Shown in pieces: positions 45,943 through 54,814 of a DNA stretch of 64,000 bases (positions within the stretch are counted from its first letter, which is position 1; each line of letters starts with the position of its first letter). The DNA comes from Microbacterium hatanonis (GTDB taxonomy: Bacteria > Actinomycetota > Actinomycetes > Actinomycetales > Microbacteriaceae). Both the position numbers and the translations under genes were made by a program. A model generated the notes under the pieces. It was not told where the DNA came from. It saw nothing but the letters and a program-made list of their open reading frames with translations, and ran no database searches. The stretch is from positions 1,550,001 to 1,614,000 of the forward strand of contig NZ_VRSV01000001.1 in the NCBI RefSeq assembly GCF_008017415.1, in the 5' to 3' direction.

Positions 45943-46647
45943 CTACTCGGCCAGCAGGTCTGGCCGACGATCGCGCGTGCGCTCGATCTGCTGCTCGCGA
46001 CGCCACGTGGCTATCGCTCCGTGGTTGCCGCTGAGGAGGATCGGCGGCACCTCGCGCTCGCGCCAGGAGGCGGGCTTGGTGTACGACGGGTACTCCAGCA
46101 AGCCGTCCTCGTGCGATTCCTCGACCAGGCTCGCCGGGTTGCCGACGACGCCGGGCACGAGACGCCCGATGGCCTCGATCATCGCCATCGACGCCACCTC
46201 TCCCCCGTTGAGTACGTAGTCGCCGAGGCTCACGAGCCGCACGCGGCCGATCGTCGCCGCGTACGAGAACACGCGCTCGTCGATCCCCTCGTAGCGACCG
46301 CAGCCGAACACGAGGTGCCGCTCCTCGGCGAGCTCGCGCGCCGTGGCCTGGGTGAACACCTCGCCGGCGGGCGAGGGGAAGATGATGACCGGATGCTGCG
46401 CGGCGGGGTCGTCGCCAGCATCCGCCACGATCGAATCCAACGCCTCACCCCAGGGCTCGGGCTTCATCACCATGCCGGCTCCGCCGCCGTACGGCGTATC
46501 GTCGACCGTCCGATGACGGTCATGCGCCCAGGAACGCAGATCGTGGACGCGGACGTCGAGGATCCCCGCACCGCGCGCCTTGCCGAGGAGCGACACCTCC
46601 AGGGCGTCGAAGAAAGCCGGGAAGATCGAGACGACGTCGATGCGCAC
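45943..46647 (-). CDS. trmD: tRNA (guanine-N1)-methyltransferase
   Basis: The protein is 234 aa. It has the SPOUT trefoil-knot architecture: [32 protein letters not shown], the cofactor loop [11 protein letters not shown] and [12 protein letters not shown]. It makes m1G37 to prevent frameshifting. It starts with GTG at 46647, one base after the rimM stop. It ends the rpsP-khpA-rimM-trmD operon, convergent with map. Confidence 0.97.
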   Translation of the reverse strand: MRIDVVSIFPAFFDALEVSLLGKARGAGILDVRVHDLRSWAHDRHRTVDDTPYGGGAGMVMKPEPWGEALDSIVADAGDDPAAQHPVIIFPSPAGEVFTQATARELAEERHLVFGCGRYEGIDERVFSYAATIGRVRLVSLGDYVLNGGEVASMAMIEAIGRLVPGVVGNPASLVEESHEDGLLEYPSYTKPASWREREVPPILLSGNHGAIATWRREQQIERTRDRRPDLLAE

Positions 46648-46648
46648 G

Positions 46649-47320
46649 TCAGCGGTCCGTATCGTCGCCCTCGGAGGACTCGGACGCTGCGGGTTGCGCC
46701 ACGTCCGCCTTACCGGCTGCGGTCTCCGATTCGTCGGACTCGAGCTCCTCGAACAGGCCTGCCGGTGGGGTCACGATGACGCGCCCTGCCGAGATGTCGA
46801 CCTCGGGCACGATCGCCTTGACGAACGGGACGAGGATCTCGTCGTCGGCGGCGCCCGTCGGGCGCACGGCGAGGAGATCCTGCGAGGGGAGGTGATCGAC
46901 GCGGATCACGCGGCCCACGACGTCGCCGTCGCGGACGACATCGAGGCCGACCAGCTGGTGGTCGTACCAGGCGTCGTCCTCGACGGGAGCGGACTCGGCG
47001 TCCTCGTCGATCCAGAGGATCGCCCGAACGAGCTCCTCGGCTCCGCTGCGGTCTTCGACACCCTCGAAGAAGGCGACCGGGTGGCTGTTCATCCAACGGA
47101 ACTCGCGCACCGTGAGCGGCTTTCCGTGCCACGGCGACGACTCGGGAACCTGAAGGGTGAAGGTCGACCCGGGCGCGAAGCGGCCATCGGGGTCGTCGGT
47201 GTAGAGCTCGATCTTGAGGGCTCCTTTGAGCCCGTGCGCCTTCACGAGGCGTCCGACGCGCAACTGGGTGCGGGCCGGTCGCGGCGAGTGTGCGCGACCT
47301 TCTGCGGGCACGTCAGTCAT
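46649..47320 (-). CDS. rimM: 16S rRNA maturation factor RimM
   Basis: The protein is 223 aa. An N-terminal RimM domain ([17 protein letters not shown]) and a PRC-barrel ([39 protein letters not shown]) are followed by an acidic C-terminal tail of about 40 residues. RimM assists maturation of the 30S head together with S19. The ATG at 47320 overlaps the khpA stop by 8 nt. This is the standard operon position after khpA. Confidence 0.96.
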   Translation of the reverse strand: MTDVPAEGRAHSPRPARTQLRVGRLVKAHGLKGALKIELYTDDPDGRFAPGSTFTLQVPESSPWHGKPLTVREFRWMNSHPVAFFEGVEDRSGAEELVRAILWIDEDAESAPVEDDAWYDHQLVGLDVVRDGDVVGRVIRVDHLPSQDLLAVRPTGAADDEILVPFVKAIVPEVDISAGRVIVTPPAGLFEELESDESETAAGKADVAQPAASESSEGDDTDR

Positions 47321-47543
47321 CGGCGACGTCGACCCGCACGCGGCGACCGTCGGCGAGAGCGCCGACGACCGTCCGCAGGGCTTTGGCCGTGCGTCCGCCG
47401 CGCCCGATCACGCGACCCCGGTCATCGGGGTGCACGTGCACCTCCAGCACGTCACCGCGAGGAGACGTGGAGGAACGGATGGACACGGCGTCGGGGTGAT
47501 CGACGATCCCCTTGACGACGTGCTCGAGCGCGGCGGCGAGCAA
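47313..47543 (-). CDS. khpA: KH-domain RNA-binding protein KhpA
   Basis: The protein is 76 aa: a single KH domain with the GxxG loop in VIGRGGRTAKALRTVV. It forms a heterodimer with KhpB in several Gram-positives and binds many RNAs. It starts with TTG at 47543, 4 nt after the rpsP stop (TAA); no other start fits. It overlaps rimM by 8 nt. Confidence 0.93.
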   Translation of the reverse strand: MLAAALEHVVKGIVDHPDAVSIRSSTSPRGDVLEVHVHPDDRGRVIGRGGRTAKALRTVVGALADGRRVRVDVADD

Positions 47544-47547
47544 CGGC

Positions 47548-47964
47548 TTACTCGGAGGCGGACGCCGCGTCGGCGTCGCCCTCGGCTGCGTCGGCCGGAG
47601 CCGCGGCGGGCTTGTCGGCCTTGGGCTTGATGACCGACTTCTTCGAGGAGTCGACCTCGAAGGGGACCTTCTCGGCCTTGGTCTTCAGGGTCGACGTCGC
47701 GTTCGCGTCGCCCTTGAAGGTGCCCCAGTCGCCCGTGATCTTGAGGATGGCGAGCACCTGCGGGCTCGGCTGAGCGCCGACGCCGAGCCAGTACTGCGCA
47801 CGCTCGGAGTCGACCTCGATGAACGAGGGCTCCTCGGTGGGGTGGTACTTGCCGATCTCTTCGATGACACGGCCGTCGCGCTTGGTGCGCGAGTCGGCGA
47901 CGACGATGCGGTAGTACGGCGCACGGATCTTGCCCAGGCGCTTGAGACGGATCTTTACAGCCAC
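47548..47964 (-). CDS. rpsP: 30S ribosomal protein S16
   Basis: The protein is 138 aa. The S16 core [23 protein letters not shown] covers about 85 residues, and an Ala/Lys/Asp-rich tail of about 50 residues follows, as in other actinobacteria. It contacts 16S rRNA early in assembly. It starts with GTG at 47964 (AGGAG 5 nt upstream), although an in-frame ATG at 48021 exists with no similarity in between. It is the first gene of rpsP-khpA-rimM-trmD. Confidence 0.96.
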   Translation of the reverse strand: MAVKIRLKRLGKIRAPYYRIVVADSRTKRDGRVIEEIGKYHPTEEPSFIEVDSERAQYWLGVGAQPSPQVLAILKITGDWGTFKGDANATSTLKTKAEKVPFEVDSSKKSVIKPKADKPAAAPADAAEGDADAASASE

Positions 47965-48058
47965 GATTCTCCTGAATGTGTGGAAAGCGAACGAACCGAA
48001 CGCCTGGAGAGTGGGGTGCACACCCGGCGGAAGCTCAAATAGGTGGACCGGGAACTGG

Positions 48059-48095
48059 ATAGAGGGTCGAGTACCGGGTCCGACCCTCTATTCTG
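48059..48095 (-). promoter_or_regulatory. rpsP operon promoter with 11-bp inverted repeat
   Basis: ATAGAGGGTCG (48059-48069) and CGACCCTCTAT (48081-48091) are exactly complementary. A CAGAAT -10 box on the minus strand (48090-48095) overlaps the upper arm. The GGCAGAATAG context is the same as at the rplS promoter. The repeat spans the expected start of transcription and is an operator or a leader stem. Confidence 0.6.
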
Positions 48096-48157
48096 CCAGA
48101 TGACGGCGCGTGCCGCGAAACGACGGCTCGCGGATCGCGGGATGTCAGAATGTGGCC

Positions 48158-49318
48158 ATGACGGTGCCCTTCGCGACCTCCCCCCGTTCGACGGTCGGGA
48201 TCGAGTGGGAACTCATGCTCGCCGACGCGGACACGGGCGACCTCGTCCCCCGCGCCCCCGAGATCCTGGACGCGCTGGAGGAGTCCACCGCCCTCGAACG
48301 CTTCACCGTCACGGGCGAACTCCTGACGAATACGGTCGAGATCACGAGCGGCATCGGCGACACGGTCGCCGCGGCCGTCGACGACGTCGCGGATGCGATC
48401 GCCGCCGTCCGGGCCGAGACCGAACCCCGCCACCTCGAACTGCTGTGCGCCGGAAGCCACCCTTTCGCGCAGTGGTACGACCAGCAGGTCACCGACAAGA
48501 CCCGCTATGAGAGCCTCATCGAGCGCACCCAGTGGTGGGGGCGCAACATGATGATCTGGGGTATCCACATCCACGTCGGTGTCGAGGACGTCAACAAGGT
48601 GCTGCCGATCATCGGCGCGCTCACGACCTACCTGCCGCACCTGCAGGCGCTCTCGGCCTCCAGTCCGTTCTGGGCGGGAGAGCGCACCGGCTACGCGTCG
48701 AACCGCGCGCTGGTCTTCCAGCAGCTCCCGACGGCCGGACTCCCCTGGCCGCTCGACGACTGGGCGCAGTTCGAGGGGTATCTCGACGACATGGTGCGCA
48801 CCGGCGTCATGGCCGATGCCTCCGAAGTGCGGTGGGATATCCGCCCCGCACCCCGCTGGGGAACGATCGAGGTGCGCGCGTGCGACGGCATGTCGACGCT
48901 GCCCGAGCTGGCCGCCGTCGCCTCGCTCGTGCAGTCGCTGGTCGAGCAGTTCTCGCGCGACCTCGACGAAGGGCGGGAGCTCCCCCGCATCCAGCCCTGG
49001 TTCGCCCGGGAGAACAAGTGGCGAGCGGCCCGTTACGGTCTCGACGCCAGAGTCATCGTCGACTCGGACGGACGCGAGGAGCCCGTCGTCGAGCACCTCC
49101 ACGAGACGATCGATCGTCTTCGCGATGTCGCGTCCGAGCTCAAGTGCGCGCGGGAGTTCGAGGGTCTGCAGACGATCCTCGCCACCGGCGGCAGCTCCGC
49201 GCGGCAGATCGCGGTCGCCGAGGCGGCCGACGGCGATCTGCGCCAGGTCGTCCAGCATCTGATCCGCGAGTTCCGGGGCGGGCCGACGCTGCGCGAGCAC
49301 CTGCTGTCGTCGCTCTAG
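48158..49318 (+). CDS. Carboxylate-amine ligase, glutamate-cysteine ligase type 2 (YbdK-like)
   Basis: The protein is 386 aa. It is of the GCS2 family: STVGIEWELMLAD at the N-terminus, IWGIHIHVGVEDV and RWDIRPAPRWGTIEVRACD are the conserved catalytic blocks. It joins glutamate (or a similar carboxylate) to cysteine or another amine with ATP; the natural product is unknown. The position between rpsP and ffh is not conserved. Start ATG 48158 is preferred; GTG 48152 would add two codons. No Shine-Dalgarno site is seen. Confidence 0.88.
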   Translation: MTVPFATSPRSTVGIEWELMLADADTGDLVPRAPEILDALEESTALERFTVTGELLTNTVEITSGIGDTVAAAVDDVADAIAAVRAETEPRHLELLCAGSHPFAQWYDQQVTDKTRYESLIERTQWWGRNMMIWGIHIHVGVEDVNKVLPIIGALTTYLPHLQALSASSPFWAGERTGYASNRALVFQQLPTAGLPWPLDDWAQFEGYLDDMVRTGVMADASEVRWDIRPAPRWGTIEVRACDGMSTLPELAAVASLVQSLVEQFSRDLDEGRELPRIQPWFARENKWRAARYGLDARVIVDSDGREEPVVEHLHETIDRLRDVASELKCAREFEGLQTILATGGSSARQIAVAEAADGDLRQVVQHLIREFRGGPTLREHLLSSL

Positions 49319-49349
49319 CGCGCAGCATCCGCTCTCCCCTGCGCCGAGG

Positions 49350-49423
49350 GTAGGAGATGGTGCCACTGCAGGACGATCGCCGGTGAAACGGCCTACCCTC
49401 GCGCCGTCTCCTACGACCGGAAC
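49350..49423. repeat. 74-bp structured repeat, copy A
   Basis: This copy can be aligned to copy B without gaps over 74 bp, with 55 identical bases by eye. The ends are complementary: GTAGGAGATGGTG with CGCCGTCTCCTAC, 13 pairs including two G-T. The 3' end overlaps the stop codon region of the DUF559 gene. Confidence 0.85.
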
Positions 49424-50271
49424 CCCGGTGGCGCGAGGTGGAGCCCCTGCGCCACAGCGAGGAGGAGCGATCGCTCGACGAACGCCCAGTCGAACAGAAC
49501 CTGGTACCAGTCGAATCGCAGGGTGGTGTAGCCGCGGAGCGCGAGCCTGGTGTCGGCTCGGATGTCGCGCCGTCGATCCTGCGCGCTCGAGTGGTGCTCG
49601 AATCCGTCGAGTTGCACGAGCAGGCGATCTCCGATCACCGCGTCGAGCGGGTGCCCGTCGATCCACACCTGCTGGCGCACCGCGAGTCCGAGGGCCCGCA
49701 CGCCATGCACGAAGATCGACTCGAGCCCCGAGTCGCTGAGGGCCGACAGATGCTCGGCGATGTCGGTGGCAGCCGAAGACCTCGATGTCACGCGCGCGAG
49801 CTCGGCGGGTTCGACCATGGCGAGCCGAACAGCAGACTCCCAGACCGCGAACGCGTCGCGCCGCGGCTGGCATCGAGCGACGTGGAACAGCACGTTGATC
49901 AGCGGGTCCTCGACCGAATGGGGCGGAACGGGCACAGGGCCGGATCCCCAGTGGACCACCGACGACGCTCCGCGCACCCGGGAGGCAGTGGGTTTCACCG
50001 CCACATGTACGAGTCCATCGCGGTCGGGCACCCACAGCCCCGTTCGCGCTGCGGCGGTGACGCACGTGATGCGACCGCCGGCCTCGACGGCCGACCTCGC
50101 TCCGGCATCCGCATCACGCGCCACCAGCCACGAGCGCCGCACTCGGTGCACGGAGCCGCCCGCCACCGCGTCGGCCATCGCACGCTGGGAGTACCCCGCG
50201 GCGCGGGCGGTGGCCGAGTGGGCGATACCGCCCTGCTCTCGAAGCCAGACGGGGAAGGGAGGGAGTCGCAT
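49411..50271 (-). CDS. DUF559-domain protein (Vsr-like endonuclease fold)
   Basis: The protein is 286 aa. The N-terminal part (about 1-60) looks like a small helix-turn-helix (ARAAGYSQRAMADAV). The C-terminal part has the DUF559/Vsr-like nuclease pattern: LDAVIGDRLLVQLDGFEHHSS with an Asp and then Asp/Glu positions, and later LRGYTTLRFDWYQVL. The middle (about 80-190) is unassigned. I chose ATG 50271; a TTG at 50313 would add 14 codons. The gene is bounded by two homologous 74-bp repeats, and its last codons lie inside one of them. Confidence 0.72.
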   Translation of the reverse strand: MRLPPFPVWLREQGGIAHSATARAAGYSQRAMADAVAGGSVHRVRRSWLVARDADAGARSAVEAGGRITCVTAAARTGLWVPDRDGLVHVAVKPTASRVRGASSVVHWGSGPVPVPPHSVEDPLINVLFHVARCQPRRDAFAVWESAVRLAMVEPAELARVTSRSSAATDIAEHLSALSDSGLESIFVHGVRALGLAVRQQVWIDGHPLDAVIGDRLLVQLDGFEHHSSAQDRRRDIRADTRLALRGYTTLRFDWYQVLFDWAFVERSLLLAVAQGLHLAPPGFRS

Positions 50272-50388
50272 TGCGCAACGCTCGCTGACGGCGAGCTCCC
50301 GACACGACGACAATCCGCGTCACCGTGCATAACCTCCGTTCCCAGCGGGCTGGGGAGGACGAGCCGGGCGCGATCAGCCGTGCCCGGC

Positions 50389-50462
50389 GTAGGTCATGGC
50401 GCAGAGGTAGGACGATATGCGGAGAAACGGCCTACGTACACGCCATCTCCTACGTGCGGAAC
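50389..50462. repeat. 74-bp structured repeat, copy B
   Basis: Homologous to copy A in the same orientation. It begins 117 bp before the DUF559 start and ends 17 bp after the ffh stop (minus strand). The stem is GTAGG-ATGGCG with CGCCAT-CCTAC, with two mismatched pairs between the blocks. Confidence 0.85.
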
Positions 50463-50479
50463 GGCGCGGGCGCGAAGCG

Positions 50480-52042
50480 TCAGCCGCGGCCGAGCATCTT
50501 CTGCAGCTCGGCGAGGTCGGCCTCCGACGGAGCAGCGCCCTTCGCGCCACCGAGGCCGAAACCCGACCCGGTCGGAGCGGCGGGGGCGGATGCGGCGATG
50601 CCGGCGTTCTCGGCGGCACGCTTGGCCGGGTTGCCCGACCGCGACCCCTTCGCCTTCTGCTGCTTGCCGCGCTTGGAGGAGGCTCCCGGACGCCCGGCTC
50701 CGGGCACCGGACCCATGCCCGGGATGTTGGGGACCCCGCCGCGGGCCATCGTCTTCATCATCTTCGCAGCCTGGTCGAAGCGCTGCACGAGCGAGTTCAC
50801 GTCGGTGACGGTCATGCCCGAACCGCGCGCGATGCGCAGCCGTCGCGAACCATTGAGGAGCTTCGGATTGCGACGCTCGGCGATCGTCATCGAGCGGATG
50901 ATCGCCTCGGTGCGATCGATCTCACGCTCGTCGAAGTTCTCCATCTGCTGCTTCATGGAGCCCATACCCGGGAGCATCCCGAGCATCTTCTTCATGGAGC
51001 CCATCTTCTTCATCTGCTGCATCTGCTCGAGGAAGTCCTCGAGAGTGAAGGTCGATGTCGCGAGCTTCTCGGCGACCTTCATCGCCTCTTCCTCGTCGAA
51101 GGCCGACTGCGCCTGCTCGATGAGGGTCAGGATGTCGCCGAGGTCGAGGATGCGGCTCGCCATGCGGTCGGGATGGAACGGCTCGAGATCGTCGAGGCCC
51201 TCGCCGGTCGACGCGTAGATGATCGGACGCCCGGTGACGGACGCCACCGACAGAGCCGCTCCACCGCGCGCATCGCCGTCGAGCTTCGACAGCACCACTC
51301 CGGTGAAGTCGACGCCCTCCTGGAAGGCCTTGGCCGTGTTGACGGCGTCCTGGCCGATCATCGCGTCGATGACGAACAGCACCTCGTCGGGGTCGGTCGC
51401 CTTGCGGATGTTCGACGCCTGCTTCATCAGCTCGGCGTCGACACCGAGGCGCCCGGCCGTATCGATGATGACGACGTCGTGCTGCTGGCGTCGCGCGTGC
51501 TCCACTCCCGCCTTCGCCACCTTCACCGGATCGCCGACGCCGTTGCCGGGCTCGGGGGCGAAGATCGTCGCGCCGGCCTGCTGCGCGACGACCTGCAGCT
51601 GGTTGACGGCGTTCGGGCGCTGGAGGTCGGCGGCGACGAGGAGCGGCGTGTGGCCCTCTTTCTCGAGCTGCTTGGCGAGCTTGCCGGCGAACGTCGTCTT
51701 ACCCGATCCCTGAAGACCCGCGAGCATGATCACGGTCGGCGGGTTCTTCGCGAACTGCAGGCGACGCTGCTGTCCGCCGAGGATGCCGACGAGCTCCTCG
51801 TTGACGATCTGCACGACCTGCTGAGCCGGGTTCAGAGCCTTGTTGACCTCGTCGCCCAGGGCGCGTTCGCGCACGGACGCGGTGAAGTCCTTGACCACGG
51901 GCAGTGCGACGTCGGCGTCGAGGAGGGCGCGACGGATCTCGCGCACGGTCCCGTCGACGTCCGCGGGCGTGAGCTTGCCCTTGGTGCGGAGGTTGCGGAA
52001 CGTCTCTGTGAGACGGTCGGAGAGCGTGCCGAAAGTAGCCAT
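50480..52042 (-). CDS. ffh: Signal recognition particle protein (SRP54 homolog)
   Basis: The protein is 520 aa. The N-domain helices (to about 90) and the G domain follow: Walker A GLQGSGKTTFAGKL, VIIDTAGRLGVDAEL and VLSKLDGDARGGAAL. The Met-rich M domain has MQQMKKMGSMKKML and LGMLPGMGSMKQQM, which binds signal peptides and 4.5S RNA. It targets nascent membrane proteins with FtsY. The ATG at 52042 fits; a Gly/Ala-rich tail ends the protein. Confidence 0.98.
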   Translation of the reverse strand: MATFGTLSDRLTETFRNLRTKGKLTPADVDGTVREIRRALLDADVALPVVKDFTASVRERALGDEVNKALNPAQQVVQIVNEELVGILGGQQRRLQFAKNPPTVIMLAGLQGSGKTTFAGKLAKQLEKEGHTPLLVAADLQRPNAVNQLQVVAQQAGATIFAPEPGNGVGDPVKVAKAGVEHARRQQHDVVIIDTAGRLGVDAELMKQASNIRKATDPDEVLFVIDAMIGQDAVNTAKAFQEGVDFTGVVLSKLDGDARGGAALSVASVTGRPIIYASTGEGLDDLEPFHPDRMASRILDLGDILTLIEQAQSAFDEEEAMKVAEKLATSTFTLEDFLEQMQQMKKMGSMKKMLGMLPGMGSMKQQMENFDEREIDRTEAIIRSMTIAERRNPKLLNGSRRLRIARGSGMTVTDVNSLVQRFDQAAKMMKTMARGGVPNIPGMGPVPGAGRPGASSKRGKQQKAKGSRSGNPAKRAAENAGIAASAPAAPTGSGFGLGGAKGAAPSEADLAELQKMLGRG

Positions 52043-52105
52043 GATCCGACAAGTTTACGCGAGCGGATGCGGCGCACCGGCGTGGGCCCGCAGCATCCGC
52101 CGCTG

Positions 52106-53083
52106 CTACGCCGGATCCTCGTCGAAGAGAGTCAGCTGCAGATCGGCCGGGCCTCGTAGGCGACTGTTCAGTGAACCCCACGGCGTGATGCGCGGCGAGG
52201 CGAGCACGCCCGCACCGCCCTCCGCCAGCCGCTCGGTCGCCGCCGCGCCGTCCGTCACCTCGAAGCCCAGGCGGATCCGGTCGCTCGTGTCGCCGTCGGT
52301 CTCGACGCGATCGATCATCGCGACCTGAGCGGCGTTCGCAAGTTCGAGGGTCGCTACTCCGGCCTCGAGGATCGTCACGTGCGCATCGCCGTCGCCCTGG
52401 TACGCAGCCCTCTCGGGCATGCCCACGACATCCCGGTAGAACGCGACGGCGGCCTCGTAGTCGTCGGCGCGGACGACGACGCGCAGCTGCCGCACGGCCC
52501 CTCCACCGCCGGCGGGCGTGACCGCCTCCAGGGCCCGCGACAGGATCGCACCGAGCGGGGTGCGCCCTGCGCCGGCACCCGCCCATCGCGACAGCGCCGC
52601 GAGCACCGCTCCCCCGTGGGCCGCACCCAGCACCTCGGCGCGCAAGGGGTCGACGCCTCCGGCGACGAGCCTCTCGGCTACCGCACGGGCGATGCGCGCC
52701 CGCCGGACCGCCGACTCGCGCTCGATCTCGTCCGTGAGTCCCATCGTGTCGGACTGGGCGAGCGCCAACGCCAGGGTGTCGGGATCGAATCCGTCGAGGA
52801 GATCCCTCAGCGCGCGACGAACCGCCGCGTCGACGTCGGCGTCGTCGTCGCGGTCCAGCACTCCCTGCAAACGCCCGACACGCTCATCGAAGCCCGCCCA
52901 GAGGACGTCGCTCTTGGTCGCGAAATAGTTGAAGAAGCTCGAGCGGCTCACCCCGGCGCGCGTCGTGATGTCGGCGACCGACGTCTCTGCGAAGCCCTTC
53001 TCGAGGAAGAGCTCGGATGCCGCCTCCGCCAGGGTCTCTCGAGAGGACGCGCGAGGTCGACCCCCGCGCTGATCAGCTGCCAT
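52106..53083 (-). CDS. TetR-family regulator fused to a VOC (glyoxalase-fold) domain
   Basis: The protein is 325 aa. A TetR wHTH (GFAETSVADITTRAGVSRSSFFNYF, about 28-55) and ligand-binding helices (to about 185) are followed by a VOC module (about 197-325: LRVVVRADDYEAAVAFYRDVVGM, then ATLELANA and RIRLGFEVTDG). The usual first metal His is absent, so the VOC part is more likely a sensor than an enzyme. It is divergent from lipB-lipA, 86 bp apart. Ligand unknown; regulation of lipB-lipA is possible. Confidence 0.88.
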   Translation of the reverse strand: MAADQRGGRPRASSRETLAEAASELFLEKGFAETSVADITTRAGVSRSSFFNYFATKSDVLWAGFDERVGRLQGVLDRDDDADVDAAVRRALRDLLDGFDPDTLALALAQSDTMGLTDEIERESAVRRARIARAVAERLVAGGVDPLRAEVLGAAHGGAVLAALSRWAGAGAGRTPLGAILSRALEAVTPAGGGGAVRQLRVVVRADDYEAAVAFYRDVVGMPERAAYQGDGDAHVTILEAGVATLELANAAQVAMIDRVETDGDTSDRIRLGFEVTDGAAATERLAEGGAGVLASPRITPWGSLNSRLRGPADLQLTLFDEDPA

Positions 53084-53130
53084 GCCTTCCAGGGTAGGCG
53101 CGAGGGAGTGACGTCCGCGTGCTGTTCGAG

Positions 53131-53153
53131 GTTGTTAGACTCCATGCAACAAC
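53131..53153. promoter_or_regulatory. Inverted repeat over the lipB promoter, candidate TetR-VOC operator
   Basis: GTTGTT (53131-53136) and AACAAC (53148-53153) form a 6-bp inverted repeat. A TAGACT -10 box (53136-53141) for lipB lies within the repeat. It is in the 86-bp interval between the divergent regulator and lipB. Confidence 0.5.
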
Positions 53154-53169
53154 TCCGGCGGAGGTCGAG

Positions 53170-53808
53170 ATGATCGAGATCCTCGAAGCGGGCCTCGCCC
53201 CGCACTACGTGCCCTACCTCGATGGATGGGCGCTGCAGCGACGCATCCACACCGACGTGGTCACCGGCACGAGAGCCGACACGCTGATCGTGCTGGAGCA
53301 CGAGAGCGTCTACACGGCGGGCACCCGCACGCAGGAGGCCGATCGCCCGCGCGACGGCATCCCCGTCGTCGACGTCGACCGGGGCGGCCGCATCACGTGG
53401 CACGGCCCGGGGCAGCTCGTCGGATACCCGATCATCCGGCTCGCCGAGCCCATCGACGTCGTCGCGCATGTCCGACGCCTGGAGCGCGTGCTCATCGCCG
53501 CGCTGCGCATCCACGGCGTGGACGGCCGCCAGGTCGAGGGACGCAGCGGCGTCTGGGTGCGCGGCCCCCTGTCCGACAACAAGATCGCGGCGATCGGCGT
53601 CCGCGTGGAGAAAGGCGTCACGATGCACGGCTTCGCCCTCAACTGCGACAACTCGCTCGCGCCCTTCCGGCAGATCGTCCCGTGCGGCATCAGCGACGCG
53701 GGGGTCACGACGGTGAGCGAGGTCGCCGGTCGCGCGGTCTCTCCCGCCGACGTCGTCGCGACCGTGACGACCGCCTTCACCGCCGAGTTCGCGGCGGTGG
53801 CCGCGTGA
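53170..53808 (+). CDS. lipB: Octanoyltransferase LipB
   Basis: The protein is 212 aa. Conserved blocks are [28 protein letters not shown] with the Lys, and the Cys in [12 protein letters not shown] that forms the acyl thioester. It moves octanoate from ACP to lipoyl domains. The ATG at 53170 is chosen because GGCGGAGG lies 5 nt before it, although an open frame extends upstream from 53119. Its stop overlaps lipA by 4 nt (GTGA). Confidence 0.96.
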   Translation: MIEILEAGLAPHYVPYLDGWALQRRIHTDVVTGTRADTLIVLEHESVYTAGTRTQEADRPRDGIPVVDVDRGGRITWHGPGQLVGYPIIRLAEPIDVVAHVRRLERVLIAALRIHGVDGRQVEGRSGVWVRGPLSDNKIAAIGVRVEKGVTMHGFALNCDNSLAPFRQIVPCGISDAGVTTVSEVAGRAVSPADVVATVTTAFTAEFAAVAA

Positions 53809-54806
53809 GCGTCGCCGCGCCCGACGGGCGCAAGATGCTGCGCCTCGAGGTGCGCAACGCCGAGACGCCCATCGAGCGCAAGCCCGAATGGATCAAGACC
53901 AAGGCGCGGATGGGCCCGGAGTACACCGCACTGCAGTCGCTGGTGAAGACGGAGGACCTGCACACCGTCTGCCAGGAGGCCGGGTGCCCGAACATCTTCG
54001 AGTGCTGGGAGGACCGCGAGGCGACGTTCCTCATCGGCGGGTCCCAGTGCACCCGACGATGCGACTTCTGCCAGATCGACACCGGCAAACCCGCCGACTA
54101 CGACACCGATGAGCCCCGCCGTGTGGCCGAGAGCGTGCAGCGCATGAACCTGCGCTACGCGACGGTCACCGGCGTCGCGCGGGACGACCTGCCCGACGAG
54201 GGCGCGTGGCTCCACGCCGAGACCGTGCGCCGCATCCACGCCGACAACCCCGGGACGGGCGTGGAGATCCTCGCCACCGACTTTTCCGGCAACCCGGTTC
54301 TCCTCGACGAGGTCTTCGACGCGCGGCCCGAGGTCTTCGCGCACAACGTGGAGACCGTGCCGCGGATCTTCAAGCGCATCCGCCCGGCCTTCCGCTACGA
54401 CCGCTCGCTCGGCGTGCTCAGCCGGGCACGGGCAGCGGGCCTCATCACGAAGTCCAACCTCATCCTCGGGATGGGCGAAGAGCCCGCCGAGGTCGTACAG
54501 GCGCTCCGCGATCTGCGCGAAGCCGGGACCGACATCATCACGATCACGCAGTACCTGCGCCCCACGCCCCGCCACCTGCCCGTCGCGCGTTGGGTCAAGC
54601 CCGCCGAGTTCGTCGAGTTCAAGGAGGAGGCCGAGCGGATCGGATTCCTCGGGGTGCTGGCCGGCCCGCTCGTCCGGTCGTCCTATCGCGCGGGTCGCCT
54701 CTGGGCGCAGTCGATGGTGTCGCTGGGTCGCGACATCCCGCCGCACCTCGCCCACCTGGCGAAGGACATCGCCGCTGCGGACGAGGGGTTCGCACAGGCC
54801 GTGTAG
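53805..54806 (+). CDS. lipA: Lipoyl synthase LipA
   Basis: The protein is 333 aa. A radical-SAM site [10 protein letters not shown] is at about 83-92, and an auxiliary cluster uses [12 protein letters not shown]. Near the C-terminus is VRSSYRAG with the conserved Ser ligand. It inserts two sulfurs in octanoyl-protein to make lipoate. It starts with GTG at 53805, coupled with lipB. It ends 8 bp from the convergent DUF2004-like gene. Confidence 0.97.
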   Translation: MSVAAPDGRKMLRLEVRNAETPIERKPEWIKTKARMGPEYTALQSLVKTEDLHTVCQEAGCPNIFECWEDREATFLIGGSQCTRRCDFCQIDTGKPADYDTDEPRRVAESVQRMNLRYATVTGVARDDLPDEGAWLHAETVRRIHADNPGTGVEILATDFSGNPVLLDEVFDARPEVFAHNVETVPRIFKRIRPAFRYDRSLGVLSRARAAGLITKSNLILGMGEEPAEVVQALRDLREAGTDIITITQYLRPTPRHLPVARWVKPAEFVEFKEEAERIGFLGVLAGPLVRSSYRAGRLWAQSMVSLGRDIPPHLAHLAKDIAAADEGFAQAV

Positions 54807-54814
54807 CCGGACCG

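Noticed and set aside
48035..50065. 676-codon open frame opposite the GCS2-type ligase
   Set aside because: It crosses the repeat and two gene boundaries, and its translation is low-complexity.
49350..50462. CRISPR-like array
   Set aside because: Only two copies, 74 bp and about 1 kb apart, with a gene between; no spacers or cas genes.
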